Positions 55,949-64,000 of a stretch of DNA of 64,000 nt are shown piece after piece. Made by a program: the position numbers and the translations under genes. This DNA is from Chitinophagaceae bacterium (lineage in GTDB: Bacteria; Bacteroidota; Bacteroidia; Chitinophagales; Chitinophagaceae): positions 219,156-283,155 of the forward strand of contig JADJYK010000005.1 of NCBI GenBank assembly GCA_016719815.1, given 5' to 3'. Position 1 is the first letter of the stretch. Every line of letters begins with the position of its first letter. Below the pieces are notes generated by a model that had not been told where the DNA came from, did no database searches, and was given only the letters and a program-made list of their open reading frames with translations.

Positions 55949-56248
55949 ATGGAAAATAAACCGGTTACCATAGCTGATTTTTCACCGCATCTTTTTTGGG
56001 ATGTGAAACAGGGAACACTTGACCTTTATAAACATCAGCAGCTTATTACAGAGAGGATAATACAGCGGGGCAGCAGAAATGATTGGAAATTAATGGAGAT
56101 CACCTATCCAAGGGAGCAGATAATAGCACAGGTTAAAAGAATTGACTGGTTGAGTGAAAAGGATATGGCCTATGTACATGTATATTTTGGTATTCCTTAC
56201 AATGAAATGAGATGTTACACAAAGAAACAGTCAGCCCCTTATTGTTAG
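55949..56248 (+). CDS. DUF6922-like protein, probable antitoxin partner
   Basis: A 99-residue protein: SPHLFWDVKQGTLDLYKHQQ, then LITERIIQRGSRNDWKLM and YPREQIIAQVKRIDWLSEKD, with a C-terminal YVHVYFGIPYNEMRCY. This is the small DUF6922-type helix-rich protein that precedes AbiEii-like nucleotidyltransferase toxins in Bacteroidota. It overlaps the toxin start by 37 bases, which supports a two-gene module. DNA binding or neutralisation is inferred from pairing only. Confidence 0.68.
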   Translation: MENKPVTIADFSPHLFWDVKQGTLDLYKHQQLITERIIQRGSRNDWKLMEITYPREQIIAQVKRIDWLSEKDMAYVHVYFGIPYNEMRCYTKKQSAPYC

Positions 56249-56849
56249 ACATCCTTAGGCGGCTTTTCAGTTTCCGGGAGATGGATCAATTTGTACTGGT
56301 GGGCGGCACTGCACTGTCTCTACGAATAGGCCACAGAAAAAGTATAGACATATATCTTTTTACCAATGGTTTTTTCCGGCTGGTACACTTCCGGATTTTT
56401 TCAGGGACAATGGATTTGAATTCCGGCAGCAGAGCGGTTTTAAAGGAGGGATTTTCGGTTACATAAGTAATATTAAAGTTGATTTTATACGTCATGCTTA
56501 TCCCTGGGTAACCCCACCGGAGATGATGGAAGATATCCGGATCGCTTCAGTTGCCGATATTGCTGCTATGAAATTGAATGCTATAACGGGGTCTGGTAAA
56601 AGGTTAAAAGACTTTGCAGATGTGGCTTATCTTTCTGCTTACATGTCTTTGGAAGAGATGCTTGACCATTACGAAAAAAAATATCCGGATATAAATGGCA
56701 TGATGGCCGTGAAATCGCTTTGTTATCACGATGAGATAGATTTTTCTGTCACAATTGATTTTATGGATAATACCATGAACTGGATAAAGATAAAAAGCAG
56801 GATTCTTGAAATGGTGAGCCAGCCACAAAAGTGTTTTGGGTTGTTATAA
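56212..56849 (+). CDS. AbiEii-like nucleotidyltransferase toxin, frameshift and altered active site
   Basis: About 212 residues. The nucleotidyltransferase motif reads FVLVGGTALSLRIGHRKSID, then IYLFTN; the family norm is SIDIDLF, so the second catalytic Asp is Tyr here (codon TAT). One T added to the T6 near 56370 restores FFPAGTLPDFFRDNGFEFRQ through to SVADIAAMKLNAITGSGKRL and KDFADVAYL. AbiEii toxins act in type IV toxin-antitoxin and phage-abortive systems. With the Asp lost, this copy may be inactive. It is inserted between polysaccharide genes next to a CCAC element. Confidence 0.78.
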
Positions 56850-56872
56850 CACAAGATTAATCTTTTATAAGA

Positions 56873-57367
56873 ATGAACTGTTTCATCCATCCCACCGCCG
56901 TCATTGACGAAGGCTGCCGTATTGGTGCCGGCACCAAAGTGTGGCATTTCTGTCACCTGATGCCGGGTGCGGTAATCGGGGAGAATTGCATCCTGGGCCA
57001 GAATGGTTTTGTGGCCAATAATGTAGTATTGGGAAATAGTGTGAAAGTACAGAACAACGTATCGCTATATGAAGGTGTGGTATGTGAGGATGAGGTTTTT
57101 ATCGGACCGTCAAAGGTCTTTACGAATGTTACGAATCCTCGCAGTGCGGTGAACCGGAAGAATGAATACAAAAAAACAATTGTACGAAAAGGGGCAACAA
57201 TTGGCGCCAATGCCACTATACTTTGTGGTATAGAAATCGGGAAATATGCATTTGTGGGTGCGGGGGCCGTTGTTACAAAAGATGTGCTGCCGTATGCGTT
57301 AGTTACCGGCAATCCTGCTGTGCAGACGGGGTGGATGAATGAGGAAGGAGAAAAGGTGGATAAATAA
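56873..57367 (+). CDS. WbpD-type UDP-aminosugar acid N-acetyltransferase
   Basis: A 164-residue left-handed beta-helix acyltransferase with hexapeptide repeats (CFIHPTAVIDEGCRIGAGTK, CILGQNGFVANNVVLGNSVK). It has the WbpD blocks VFIGPSKVFTNVTNPRSAVN-RKNEY and GATIGANATILCGIEIGKYA. WbpD acetylates UDP-2-acetamido-3-amino-2,3-dideoxy-glucuronate. The adjacent Gfo/Idh gene would be WbpB, forming the same sugar branch. Intact. Confidence 0.87.
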   Translation: MNCFIHPTAVIDEGCRIGAGTKVWHFCHLMPGAVIGENCILGQNGFVANNVVLGNSVKVQNNVSLYEGVVCEDEVFIGPSKVFTNVTNPRSAVNRKNEYKKTIVRKGATIGANATILCGIEIGKYAFVGAGAVVTKDVLPYALVTGNPAVQTGWMNEEGEKVDK

Positions 57368-57374
57368 AAGAGAT

Positions 57375-57615
57375 AAACCACGGCGAACACTGAGAAGCAC
57401 AGTGAAATACAGAGTGAACTGCCGCCCGTCTGCTACTACTGGGTTAAAATAAAACAAAGTGCCGTGTCCGCTGGTTCTCTGTGGTTAAATAAAAAAATCA
57501 CGGCGAAAACTGAGAGGCACAGTGAAATACAGAGTGAACTGCCGCCCGTCTGCCTTAAGCTACTGAGGTTAAAATAAAACAAAGTGCCGTGTACCGCTGT
57601 GTATTCTAAGGTTAT
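57375..57615. repeat. Tandem 120-bp duplication of a CCAC-family element
   Basis: Two copies with period 120: ACCACGGCGAACACTGAGAA (57377) and the matching ATCACGGCGAAAACTGAGAG (57497). Both then share CACAGTGAAATACAGAGTGA and GCCGCCCGTCTGC. Copy 1 ends in GTGGTTAAAT; copy 2 has decayed ends. It fills the gap between the wbpD-like and wbpB-like genes. Confidence 0.85.
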
Positions 57616-57635
57616 TAATATTCCTTGACTAAAAA

Positions 57636-58531
57636 ATGAAAAATTTCGTTCTCATAGGTGCCGCCGGATATATTGCTCCCCGCCATATGAAGGCCATTAA
57701 GGAAACAGGCAACAACCTGGTTGCTGCTTTCGATCCGCATGATGCGGTGGGTGTGCTTGACCGGTATTTTCCGGACTGTGATTTCTTTACCGAGTTTGAG
57801 CGTTTTGACCGGCATTGTGAAAGCTGAAACGGCAGGAACGACCATTGACTATGTGGTGGTGTGCACGGCCCCAATTACCTGCATGATGCACATATACGGT
57901 TTGGTCTGCGTATGGGTGCTGATGTAATTTGTGAAAAGCCGGTGGTGCTGAACCCTGGAACCTGGATGCTTTGCAGGAAATGGAAAGGGAAACCGGAAAA
58001 AAGATTTTTGTTGTACACCAGCTAAGGCACCATCCTTCTATCATAACCCTGGAGAAAAAAATTAAAGCCGGTGCCTCTTCAAAAAAGTACACTGTGGATC
58101 TGCAGTATATTACACCCCGCGGCAACTGGTATCAGTACAGCTGGAAAGGCGATATACAAAAAAGCGGGGGTGTAATCACCAATATCGGGTTGCATTTCTT
58201 TGATATGCTGTTATGGATATTTGGTGATGTAATAAAGAATGAATTAACGGCAAGCAGTACGGCCACAGCATCGGGAAAATTATCGCTGGCGCAGGCAGAT
58301 ATACAATGGCTGGTAAGTATTGATAAAAATCTGCTGCCATCAGATGCAAAAAATAAAGGGGCAAGCAGTTTTCGTTCGCTTACGATTGATGGTGAACTGA
58401 TTGATTTTAGCGGAGGATTTGACGACCTGCACACCGTATCATACCGGGAGATCCTCAGTGGGAACGGGGTCAGGCTGGCCGCAACAAAGAATGTAACCAG
58501 CCTGTTGTATGATTTGCGGGGCTTATTATAA
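57636..58531 (+). CDS. Gfo/Idh/MocA oxidoreductase (WbpB/WlbA-like), at least three frameshifts
   Basis: NAD-dependent sugar-acid dehydrogenase of about 300 residues. MKNFVLIGAAGYIAPRHMKA supplies the Rossmann start; IDYVVVCTPNYLHDAHIRFG and GADVICEKPVVLNP hold the EKP motif; VVHQLRHHPSIITLEKKIKA follows. The C-terminal part shows YTVDLQYITPRGNWYQYSWK and GVITNIGLHFFDML. WbpB/WlbA oxidises UDP-GlcNAc-uronate at C3, which fits the WbpD-like gene just upstream. Breaks lie near 57823, 57870 and 57950. The aminotransferase WbpE was not seen. Confidence 0.87.
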
Positions 58532-58560
58532 AATGTATTGTATAAAAAATAAAATAACAT

Positions 58561-59645
58561 GTCAAAAGTTGCATTAATTACAGGAGTTACCGGGCAGGAT
58601 GGTGCTTATCTTTCTGAGTTGCTTTTAAACAAAGGGTACGAAGTACATGGCATCAAGCGCCGTGCATCACTTATCAATACACAACGGGTGGATCACCTGT
58701 ATAAAGATTTGCATGAAAAGGAGTGAGTTTTAAGCTGCACCACGGCGACTTATCAGATTCAACTAACCTGATCCGGATTATACAGGAGTGCAACCCGATG
58801 AAATTTATAACCTGGGTGCGATGAGCCATGTAAAAAGTGAGCTTTGAAGAGCCTGAATATTCGGCTGATGTGGATGGTATCGGCACTGCGTATACTCGAA
58901 GCAGTACGTATACTGGGATTAGCGGAGAAAACAAGAATTTACCAGGCTTCCACCAGCGAATTGTATGGATTGGTACAGGAAGTGCCGCAAACAGAAAGGA
59001 CACCTTTCTATCCCCGTTCGCCTTATGCAGTGGCAAAGATGTATGCTTACTGGATAACCGTTAACTACAGGGAGGCTTACAACATGTTTGCCTGCAATGG
59101 TATTTTGTTTAACCATGAAAGCCCGATGCGTGGAGACTTTTGTAACCCGTAAGATAACAAGGGGAGTGGCGAGAATTGCCCTTGGCCTGCAGGACACATT
59201 GTGGATGGGTAACATAAACTCAAAAAGAGACTGGGGACATGCGAAAGATTATGTGGAGGGCATGTACCTGATATTGCAACAGGATACACCGGAAGACTTT
59301 GTACTGGCTACCGGGGTGACCACCGAGATCCGTGAATTTATCCGGATGGCATTTAATGAAGCCGGTATTGAAATTGAATTTAAAGGCAGTGGTGTGGAAG
59401 AGAAAGGATATGTAAAATCGGCGAAACCAGAACTGAACCTGCCAACCGGTAAGGAAATACTGGCTATTGACCCGAAATATTTCAGGCCAACAGAAGTTGA
59501 TTTACTGCTCGGTGATCCTACAAAAGCAATGACCAAACTGGGATGGAAGCCAAAGTATAATGTTGATGCCCTTTGTAAGGAAATGGTGCAGGCCGACCTG
59601 GAACTGTTCCGAAAGGAATTGCTGGTAAGGGATGCGGGGAAGTGA
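58561..59645 (+). CDS. gmd: GDP-mannose 4,6-dehydratase, at least four frameshifts
   Basis: First step of GDP-fucose synthesis, about 360 residues. MSKVALITGVTGQDGAYLSE, LLLNKGYEVHGIKRRASLIN, FKLHHGDLSDSTNLIRIIQE, YNLGAMSHVKVSFEEPEYSA, STSELYGLVQEVPQTERTPF, PRSPYAVAKMYAYW (Tyr-Lys) and GNINSKRDWGHAKDYVEGMY are all visible, in alternating frames. Breaks lie near 58722, 58790, 58833 and 58885, and again near 59130. GDP-fucose synthase follows after the YhcG insertion. Confidence 0.94.
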
Positions 59646-59655
59646 GGGTGATAAT

Positions 59656-59850
59656 ATAGTTGATAGTGGTTGAATATGGTTTAATGTGGTTTTCTCTGCG
59701 TACCCTGCAGCCTCTGCGTGGGGGTTAATTATAACCATTGCGGTCACAGCTTGCCCCGAATAGGCGGGGGCAATCATAGCGGATTACTTCGCAATTTTTT
59801 TAACAGAGAGGTCACAGGTTGAAAGGCAGCACAGAGGGGCACAGCGGATT
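59656..59850. repeat. Composite repeat, second copy of the 55741 unit plus CCAC words
   Basis: 59668-59720 repeats the unit at 55741-55795 (GTGGTTGAATATGGTTTAAT, CTGCGTACCCTGCAGCCTCT). 59731-59755 (ATAACCATTGCGGTCACAGC) and 59801-59850 (GAGGTCACAGGTTGAAAGGC with CACAGAGGGGCACAGCGG) are CCAC-type left arms. It is directly upstream of the YhcG-like gene. Confidence 0.65.
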
Positions 59851-59942
59851 GCCTTTGCCAATGTTGATGTTAGCAATAATATTTGAAAGCCCGGCTGTAC
59901 TGGCCGTTAACTGAAATGTTATTAATTATCTCTAACTAAAAA

Positions 59943-60917
59943 ATGGACAAGCGGTTTACGGAAATAGTTCAACTTATCAGGCTTTCCAGGTCGAATGCAA
60001 TCAGAGCTGTAAACGCTGAACTTATTAGCCTTTATTGGAACATTGGAGAGCATATCAGCAATAAACTTGAAAATGCTGAGTGGGGTGACTCTGTGGTGGC
60101 AGAATTAGCTTTATATATTCAACGAAACGAACCTGAATTAAAAGGATTCTCCGATAAAAATATCTGGAGAATGAAACAGTTTTACGAGACTTATAAAGAC
60201 TTTCCAAAACTCTCACCGCTGGTGAGAGAAATTAGCTGGACACATAATATGCTCATATTCTCAAGGTGTAAGTCAGAAGAAGAAAGAGCATTTTATCTCA
60301 AACTTGTTAAACAGGAAAATTACAGCAAAAGAGAACTCGACAGGCAGATTTCAGCAAGCCTTTTCGAGCGGACAATGATTGGCAGCAAAAAACTCCCGGT
60401 AGCGTTGAGAGAAACTAACCAGGAGCTGACAAAAACCTTTAAGGATAGTTATGTATTTGAATTTTTGAATCTTCCTGAACCACACGGTGAAACTGATTTG
60501 CAACGTGGACTTATTAAGCAAATGAAAAGCTTCATACTGAACTTGGTAAAGATTTTCTATTCGTAGGGAGAAGAATACAAATTGCAGGTTGGCAACAGCG
60601 ACTTTTTTGCCTTTTTTTTATCACCGTGGGTTGCAATGCCTCATTGCTTTTGAACTCAAGGCAGATAAGTTTAAGCCAGAACATTTAGGTCAGCTCGGTT
60701 TTTATTTAGAAGCATTAGACAGGGATGAGAAAAAACCTGAAGAAAACCCAAATATTGGAATTTGTATTGTAAAGATAAAGACAGCGAAGTTGTTGAGTAT
60801 GCTTTAAGCAGAAGCCTCTCACCAACGATGGTCTCAGAGTATAAAACAAAACTGCCAGACAAGAAACTTCTGCAAAAAAAATTACACGAACTCTTCGGTA
60901 ACGAAATAGATAAATAA
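59943..60917 (+). CDS. YhcG/DUF1016-like PD-(D/E)XK nuclease, several frameshifts
   Basis: About 325 residues when joined. The N-terminal DUF1016 domain reads ISLYWNIGEHISNKLENAEW, FSDKNIWRMKQFYETYKDF and ISWTHNMLIFSRCKSEEERA-FYL. The C-terminal nuclease domain (PF06250) reads FFYHRGLQCLIAFELKADKF, then KPEHLGQLGFYLEALDRDEK, with the ELK catalytic motif. Breaks lie near 60530, 60595 and 60775. YhcG-like proteins are DNA-binding nucleases of unclear role, often next to restriction or mobile genes. It lies between CCAC-type repeats (59731-59850 and 60919-61033) and splits gmd from fcl. Confidence 0.82.
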
Positions 60918-60918
60918 A

Positions 60919-61033
60919 TTAATCACTGCGGTCAAGCGGTTTGCTTTGCAAAAGGTTTTTAATTCAGTAGGTACAGTAGAAAAATATCTGTGTGATTTGT
61001 GCCTGCCTGCGGTAGGCAGGCCCGCTGTGGTAA
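60919..61033. repeat. CCAC-family element with a GCCTGCCT palindrome
   Basis: The left end TTAATCACTGCGGTCAAGCG (60919) and right end CCCGCTGTGGTAAT (61021) are inverted relative to each other. The palindrome GCCTGCCT GCGGT AGGCAGGC lies near the right end at 61001-61021. It closes the interval containing the YhcG-like gene. Confidence 0.6.
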
Positions 61034-61057
61034 TATAAAAAACATCAAATTCTAAAA

Positions 61058-61957
61058 GTGGAAAAACAATCAAAAATATACATAGCCGGACACCGGGGCA
61101 TGGTGGGCAGTGCTATACAGCGTAAACTGGAGAAGGAAGGGTTTACAAATATTGTGACCCGCACTTCCAAAGAGCTTGACTTGCGCAACCAGCAGCAGAC
61201 AGCTGATTTTTTTGCGGCAGAAAAGCCTGATTATGTGTTCCTGGCAGCTGCCAAAGTGGGCGGCATTATTGCCAATAATACATACCGGGCCGAATTTTTA
61301 TATGATAACCTGGCAATACAGTCGAACGTAATACATCAGTCGTACCTGCAGGGAGTAAAGAAACTGCTGTTCCTCGGTTCTTCCTGTATCTATCCTAAAC
61401 TGGCGCCCCAACCCTTAAAAGAAGAATACCTGCTTACCGGCCCGCTGGAATACACCAACGAACCGTATGCGATTGCTAAAATTGCAGGGCTTAAAATGTG
61501 TGAAGCGTATCATGACCAGTACGGCTGCAATTTTATATCGGTAATGCCAACTAATCTGTATGGCCCCAATGATAATTATGATTTAACCACTTCGCATGTG
61601 CTGCCGGCGCTGTTGCGCAAATTTCATGAGGCAAAAGAGTCGGGTGCAGCATCAGTAACATTGTGGGGAAGCGGTGCACCACTGCGGGAATTTTTGCATG
61701 CCGATGACCTGGCCGGTGCCTGTTACTTCCTGATGAACAATTATAATCAGTCTGCCCCCGTAAATATTGGAGTGGGAAAAGACATCAGCATTAAAGAACT
61801 GGCCGAAATGATCCGGTCTGTAAGCGGCTTTACAGCACCATTAACTGGGATACTTCCGCCCGACAGCACACCGCAAACTGATGGACGTATCGAGAATAAC
61901 AGGTGCCGGATGGACAGCCTCCATTTCCCTGCGGGAAGGGATTACACAGGCATATAA
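61058..61957 (+). CDS. fcl: GDP-L-fucose synthase, C-terminal frameshifts
   Basis: Completes GDP-fucose synthesis from the gmd product. GTG start at 61058; IYIAGHRGMVGSAIQRKLEK, LDLRNQQQTADFF, FLAAAKVGGIIANNTYRAEF, FLGSSCIYPKLAPQPLKEEY, YAIAKIAGLKMCEAY (Tyr-Lys) and MPTNLYGPNDNYDLTTSHVL are diagnostic. After VSGFT two indels (near 61835-61880) move the true C-terminus (TINWDTS, KLMDVSRITGAGW, ISLREGITQAYNEKF) to other frames, so the natural stop lies slightly beyond 61957, possibly overlapping the next gene. Confidence 0.94.
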   Translation: MEKQSKIYIAGHRGMVGSAIQRKLEKEGFTNIVTRTSKELDLRNQQQTADFFAAEKPDYVFLAAAKVGGIIANNTYRAEFLYDNLAIQSNVIHQSYLQGVKKLLFLGSSCIYPKLAPQPLKEEYLLTGPLEYTNEPYAIAKIAGLKMCEAYHDQYGCNFISVMPTNLYGPNDNYDLTTSHVLPALLRKFHEAKESGAASVTLWGSGAPLREFLHADDLAGACYFLMNNYNQSAPVNIGVGKDISIKELAEMIRSVSGFTAPLTGILPPDSTPQTDGRIENNRCRMDSLHFPAGRDYTGI

Positions 61958-61989
61958 TGAGAAATTTATAAGGGAAACAATTAATACAT

Positions 61990-62923
61990 ATGAACAGAAT
62001 TTTAGTTACCGGGGGAGCTGGAAATGTAGGTGGTTCCCTTGCCAAAAAACTAACGGCAAACCCTGACAATTTTGTAGTGGTACTCGATAATCTTTCTACT
62101 GGTCACATCAGTAAATTACCGGATGCTGCACAATATCCCAATTTTAAATTCATCAAGGGAAATGTAAATTCCCTTACAGATATTTCATCTGTTATTTTGC
62201 GCTACGGCTTTGACTATATTTTTCATTATGCAGCCGTAGTGGGTGTGAAGCGTACCCTGGAAAACCCGGCCAAAGTATTGACCGATATACAGGGTATTAA
62301 GAATGTGCTGGGTAGCCAAGAACACCGGCGTTAAAAGGGTATTCTATTCTTCTTCTTCAGAAGTGTATGGCGAGCCGGTGGAATTTCCGCAAAACGAACA
62401 TACCACACCCCTTAACTCCAAACTGCCCTATGCCATTGTAAAGAATGTGGGGGAGGCTTTTTTAAAATCGTATAAGCAGGAGTATGACCTCGACTATACT
62501 ATTTTCCGGTTCTTTAATACCTATGGCCCGGATCAAAGTACCGATTTTGTGATTTCTAAATTTATTGATGCGGCACTGGCAGGTGAGCCTATTACTTTGT
62601 ATGGCGATGGATTACAAACCCGTACTTTCTGCTATATTGATGATAATACCGAAGCTACCACCAATGCCCTGTACCAGGACAAGTTCGTAAACGATGTGGT
62701 GAATATTGGCTCCGATTTTGAGATGACCATTCTTGATCTTGCCAAACTTATTATAAAAGAAACCGGGTCCTCTTCAGAAATAGTACACCTGCCACCATTG
62801 CCCGAAGGGGATATGACCCGGCGCAAACCAGATATCACTAAGATGAAACAACTGCTCAGCCGTGAGCTGACGCCGGTGGCCGAAGGGGTGAGGAGGATTG
62901 CACTGAGGGATGAGAAGGGCTGA
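61990..62923 (+). CDS. NAD-dependent sugar epimerase/dehydratase, one frameshift
   Basis: Extended SDR enzyme of about 311 residues: MNRILVTGGAGNVGGSLAKK, VLDNLSTGHISKLPDAA, FHYAAVVGVKRTLENPAKVL, VFYSSSSEVYGEPVEFPQ, YAIVKNVGEAFLKSY (Tyr-Lys), FRFFNTYGPDQSTDFVISKF, DGLQTRTFCYIDDNTEA. One indel near 62310 joins GIKNVLG to LAKNTGVKR. It is close to UDP-glucuronate decarboxylases and 4-epimerases, but the substrate is unclear. Confidence 0.82.
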
Positions 62924-62952
62924 ATGCCTTAATAAACGCAACGCCTCAATTT

Positions 62953-63091
62953 ACTTGTCACTCCGAGGTACGAGCCTGCCTCCCGAAGGGCGGGAGTCTT
63001 CGTTAAGAACCACCAAAGCCTTAAAGTAAACCAATAATATGGGCCATACAGTATTAAGAGAGAGACGCCTCCTTTGTAGGCGTGCCAAATC
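62953..63091. repeat. Gene-less copy of the TTGTCAC element
   Basis: CTTGTCACTCCGAGGTACGA at the left shares 27 bases with the element at 54113, then carries its own stem (CCTCCCG / CGGGAG). The right end has GAGACGCCTCCTTTGTAGGC, then GTGCCAAAT, matching the GACACCTCC...GTGACAAAT end of the nuclease copy. There is no gene inside; about 139 bases, MITE-like. Confidence 0.6.
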
Positions 63092-63172
63092 AGGAAAAGT
63101 GTGGCAGGCACAAGAAAGTGCAAGTAAAAAGGATTGATGAATTTAAATACAGAAACTTAGAACTATACTATT

Positions 63173-64000
63173 ATGTCTGCAATTACAGACGGAAAAAGCG
63201 AAAACTGGACGAAATAATAATGAACCCAAAACAAAGCTGCTGGATCTGCGGCTGGGAGAATTGTGGCGCTACCGTGACCTGGTACTGATGTTTGTGCGCC
63301 GTGATTTTGTGGCCAATTACAAACAAACCATCCTGGGGCCTATCTGGTTTTTTTTGCAGCCGCTTTTAACCACCATCACCTACCTCTTTATCTTCGGAAG
63401 AATGGCCGGACTCAGCACTGACGGTTTGCCCATGCTGTTGTTTTATCTCTCCGGTGTTACCATCTGGAATTACTTTTCAGAAACATTGAATAAAGCAGCA
63501 ACCGTTTTCCAGGATAATGCACAAATGTTTGGCAAAGTATATTTTCCCCGGCTTACAATGCCATTCTCCATTGTACTTTCTAACCTGGTGCGGTTTGGTA
63601 TTCAGCTTTTGCTGTTCCTCATTGTTTGGGTTTGGTACCTGGCCGGTGGCAGTACCATACAGCCCAATTATCTTATTTTACTTACACCTGTGCTGGTAAT
63701 AGTAATGGGCCTGCTGGCTTTGGGCTTTGGTATGATTATAAGCGCCATGACCACAAAGTACCGGGATCTCATTTTCCTGCTCACTTTTGGTGTGCAGCTG
63801 CTGATGTTTGCCACTCCTGTTATTTACCCGCTTAGCAGCATACAGGGCAAATACCAGTGGATAATAAGTGCCAACCCCGAGGTGCTATTGTGGAAACATT
63901 CCAGTATGCCTTCCTGGGTTCGGGAACCTTCAGCTGGCTGCAACTGGGTTACAGTGCAGGGGTGGCTGTTGTTATTCTTTCCTGGGTACAATTGTATTTA
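63173..64000 (+). CDS. wzm: ABC-2 polysaccharide export permease, partial, several frameshifts
   Basis: Membrane subunit of the ABC transporter that exports finished polysaccharide; the 3' end is cut by the window. ATG 63173 gives MSAITDGKSENWTK, then IIMNPKTKLLDLRLGELWRY and RDLVLMFVRRDFVANYKQTI after one A is added in two places (near 63215 and 63228). LGPIWFFLQPLLTTITYLFI is the family hallmark, followed by the spans SNLVRFGIQLLLFLIVWVWY and MISAMTTKYRDLIFLLTF-type loop. A late break near 63880 shifts NPAVIVETFQYAFLGSG. The ATPase Wzt should follow. With Wza/Wzc upstream, both export types may be mixed or this may serve O-antigen. Confidence 0.87.

Noticed and set aside
1..64000. tRNA or rRNA genes
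   Set aside because: No cloverleaf-like or rRNA-like sequence was noticed by eye; a covariance-model scan would be decisive.

Overview
The window reads as a chromosome segment of a Bacteroidota bacterium, most like the family Chitinophagaceae. Grounds: SusC/SusD pairs, several TonB-dependent receptors, an UpxY-type NusG paralogue ahead of an exopolysaccharide operon, a split transketolase, PiT plus DUF47, GxxExxY and DUF6922 proteins, and promoters with a TAnnTTTG-type -7 box. Family level is inference; no rRNA or tRNA gene was seen.

Layout. 1-3.7 kb: end of rodA, a metallo-beta-lactamase-fold hydrolase, and an ECF sigma / membrane anti-sigma / secreted helical protein operon. 3.8-9.4 kb: a very large BNR-repeat protein, transketolase C-subunit and galE. 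9.4-17.3 kb: a phosphate block (PiT transporter, DUF47, porin, TonB receptor, beta-helix lipoprotein). 17.5-19.4 kb: glycosyltransferase and LpxH-like phosphatase. 19.6-32 kb: a second nutrient block (SusC, SusD, two YncE/phosphoesterase proteins, TonB receptor). 32-34.4 kb: decaying DNA with a multicopy-type hypothetical gene, an 11-bp repeat array, a dead RAYT transposase and a phosphoesterase stump. 34.5-36.5 kb: a PhoR/PhoB-like pair whose kinase has lost its histidine domain. 36.6-44.4 kb: a secreted protein with a possible clan-CD protease-like end, umuDC, a 2H phosphoesterase, a radical SAM protein, a META protein and a NagX-like membrane protein. 44.4-64 kb: a capsule/exopolysaccharide operon, all on the + strand (UpxY, Wza, Wzc, nucleotide-sugar enzymes for dTDP-6-deoxyhexose, UDP-glucuronate/xylose, GDP-fucose and a WbpB/WbpD-type sugar, then an ABC export permease cut by the window end).

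The genes suggest two linked themes. The first is phosphate scavenging under a PhoB-like regulator: four promoters carry similar 11-bp direct repeats, three of them next to a -7 box. The second is surface polysaccharide synthesis. The polysaccharide operon is interrupted in its intergenic gaps by two families of inverted-repeat elements. Some copies flank or adjoin nuclease or toxin genes (GxxExxY, GIY-YIG, AbiEii with a DUF6922 partner, YhcG); others are empty. This nuclease-cargo/MITE pattern is the most interesting candidate for an undescribed mobile system here.

Caution: at least 14 indels before 45 kb and roughly 30 after it break genes that otherwise read through perfectly, often in short homopolymers. 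This points mainly to uncorrected sequencing or assembly errors, denser in the last 19 kb. Frameshifted genes are annotated over their full extent. Three losses are not explained by single-base indels: the kinase domain deletion, the substituted UmuD catalytic residues and the stop codons in the transposase.
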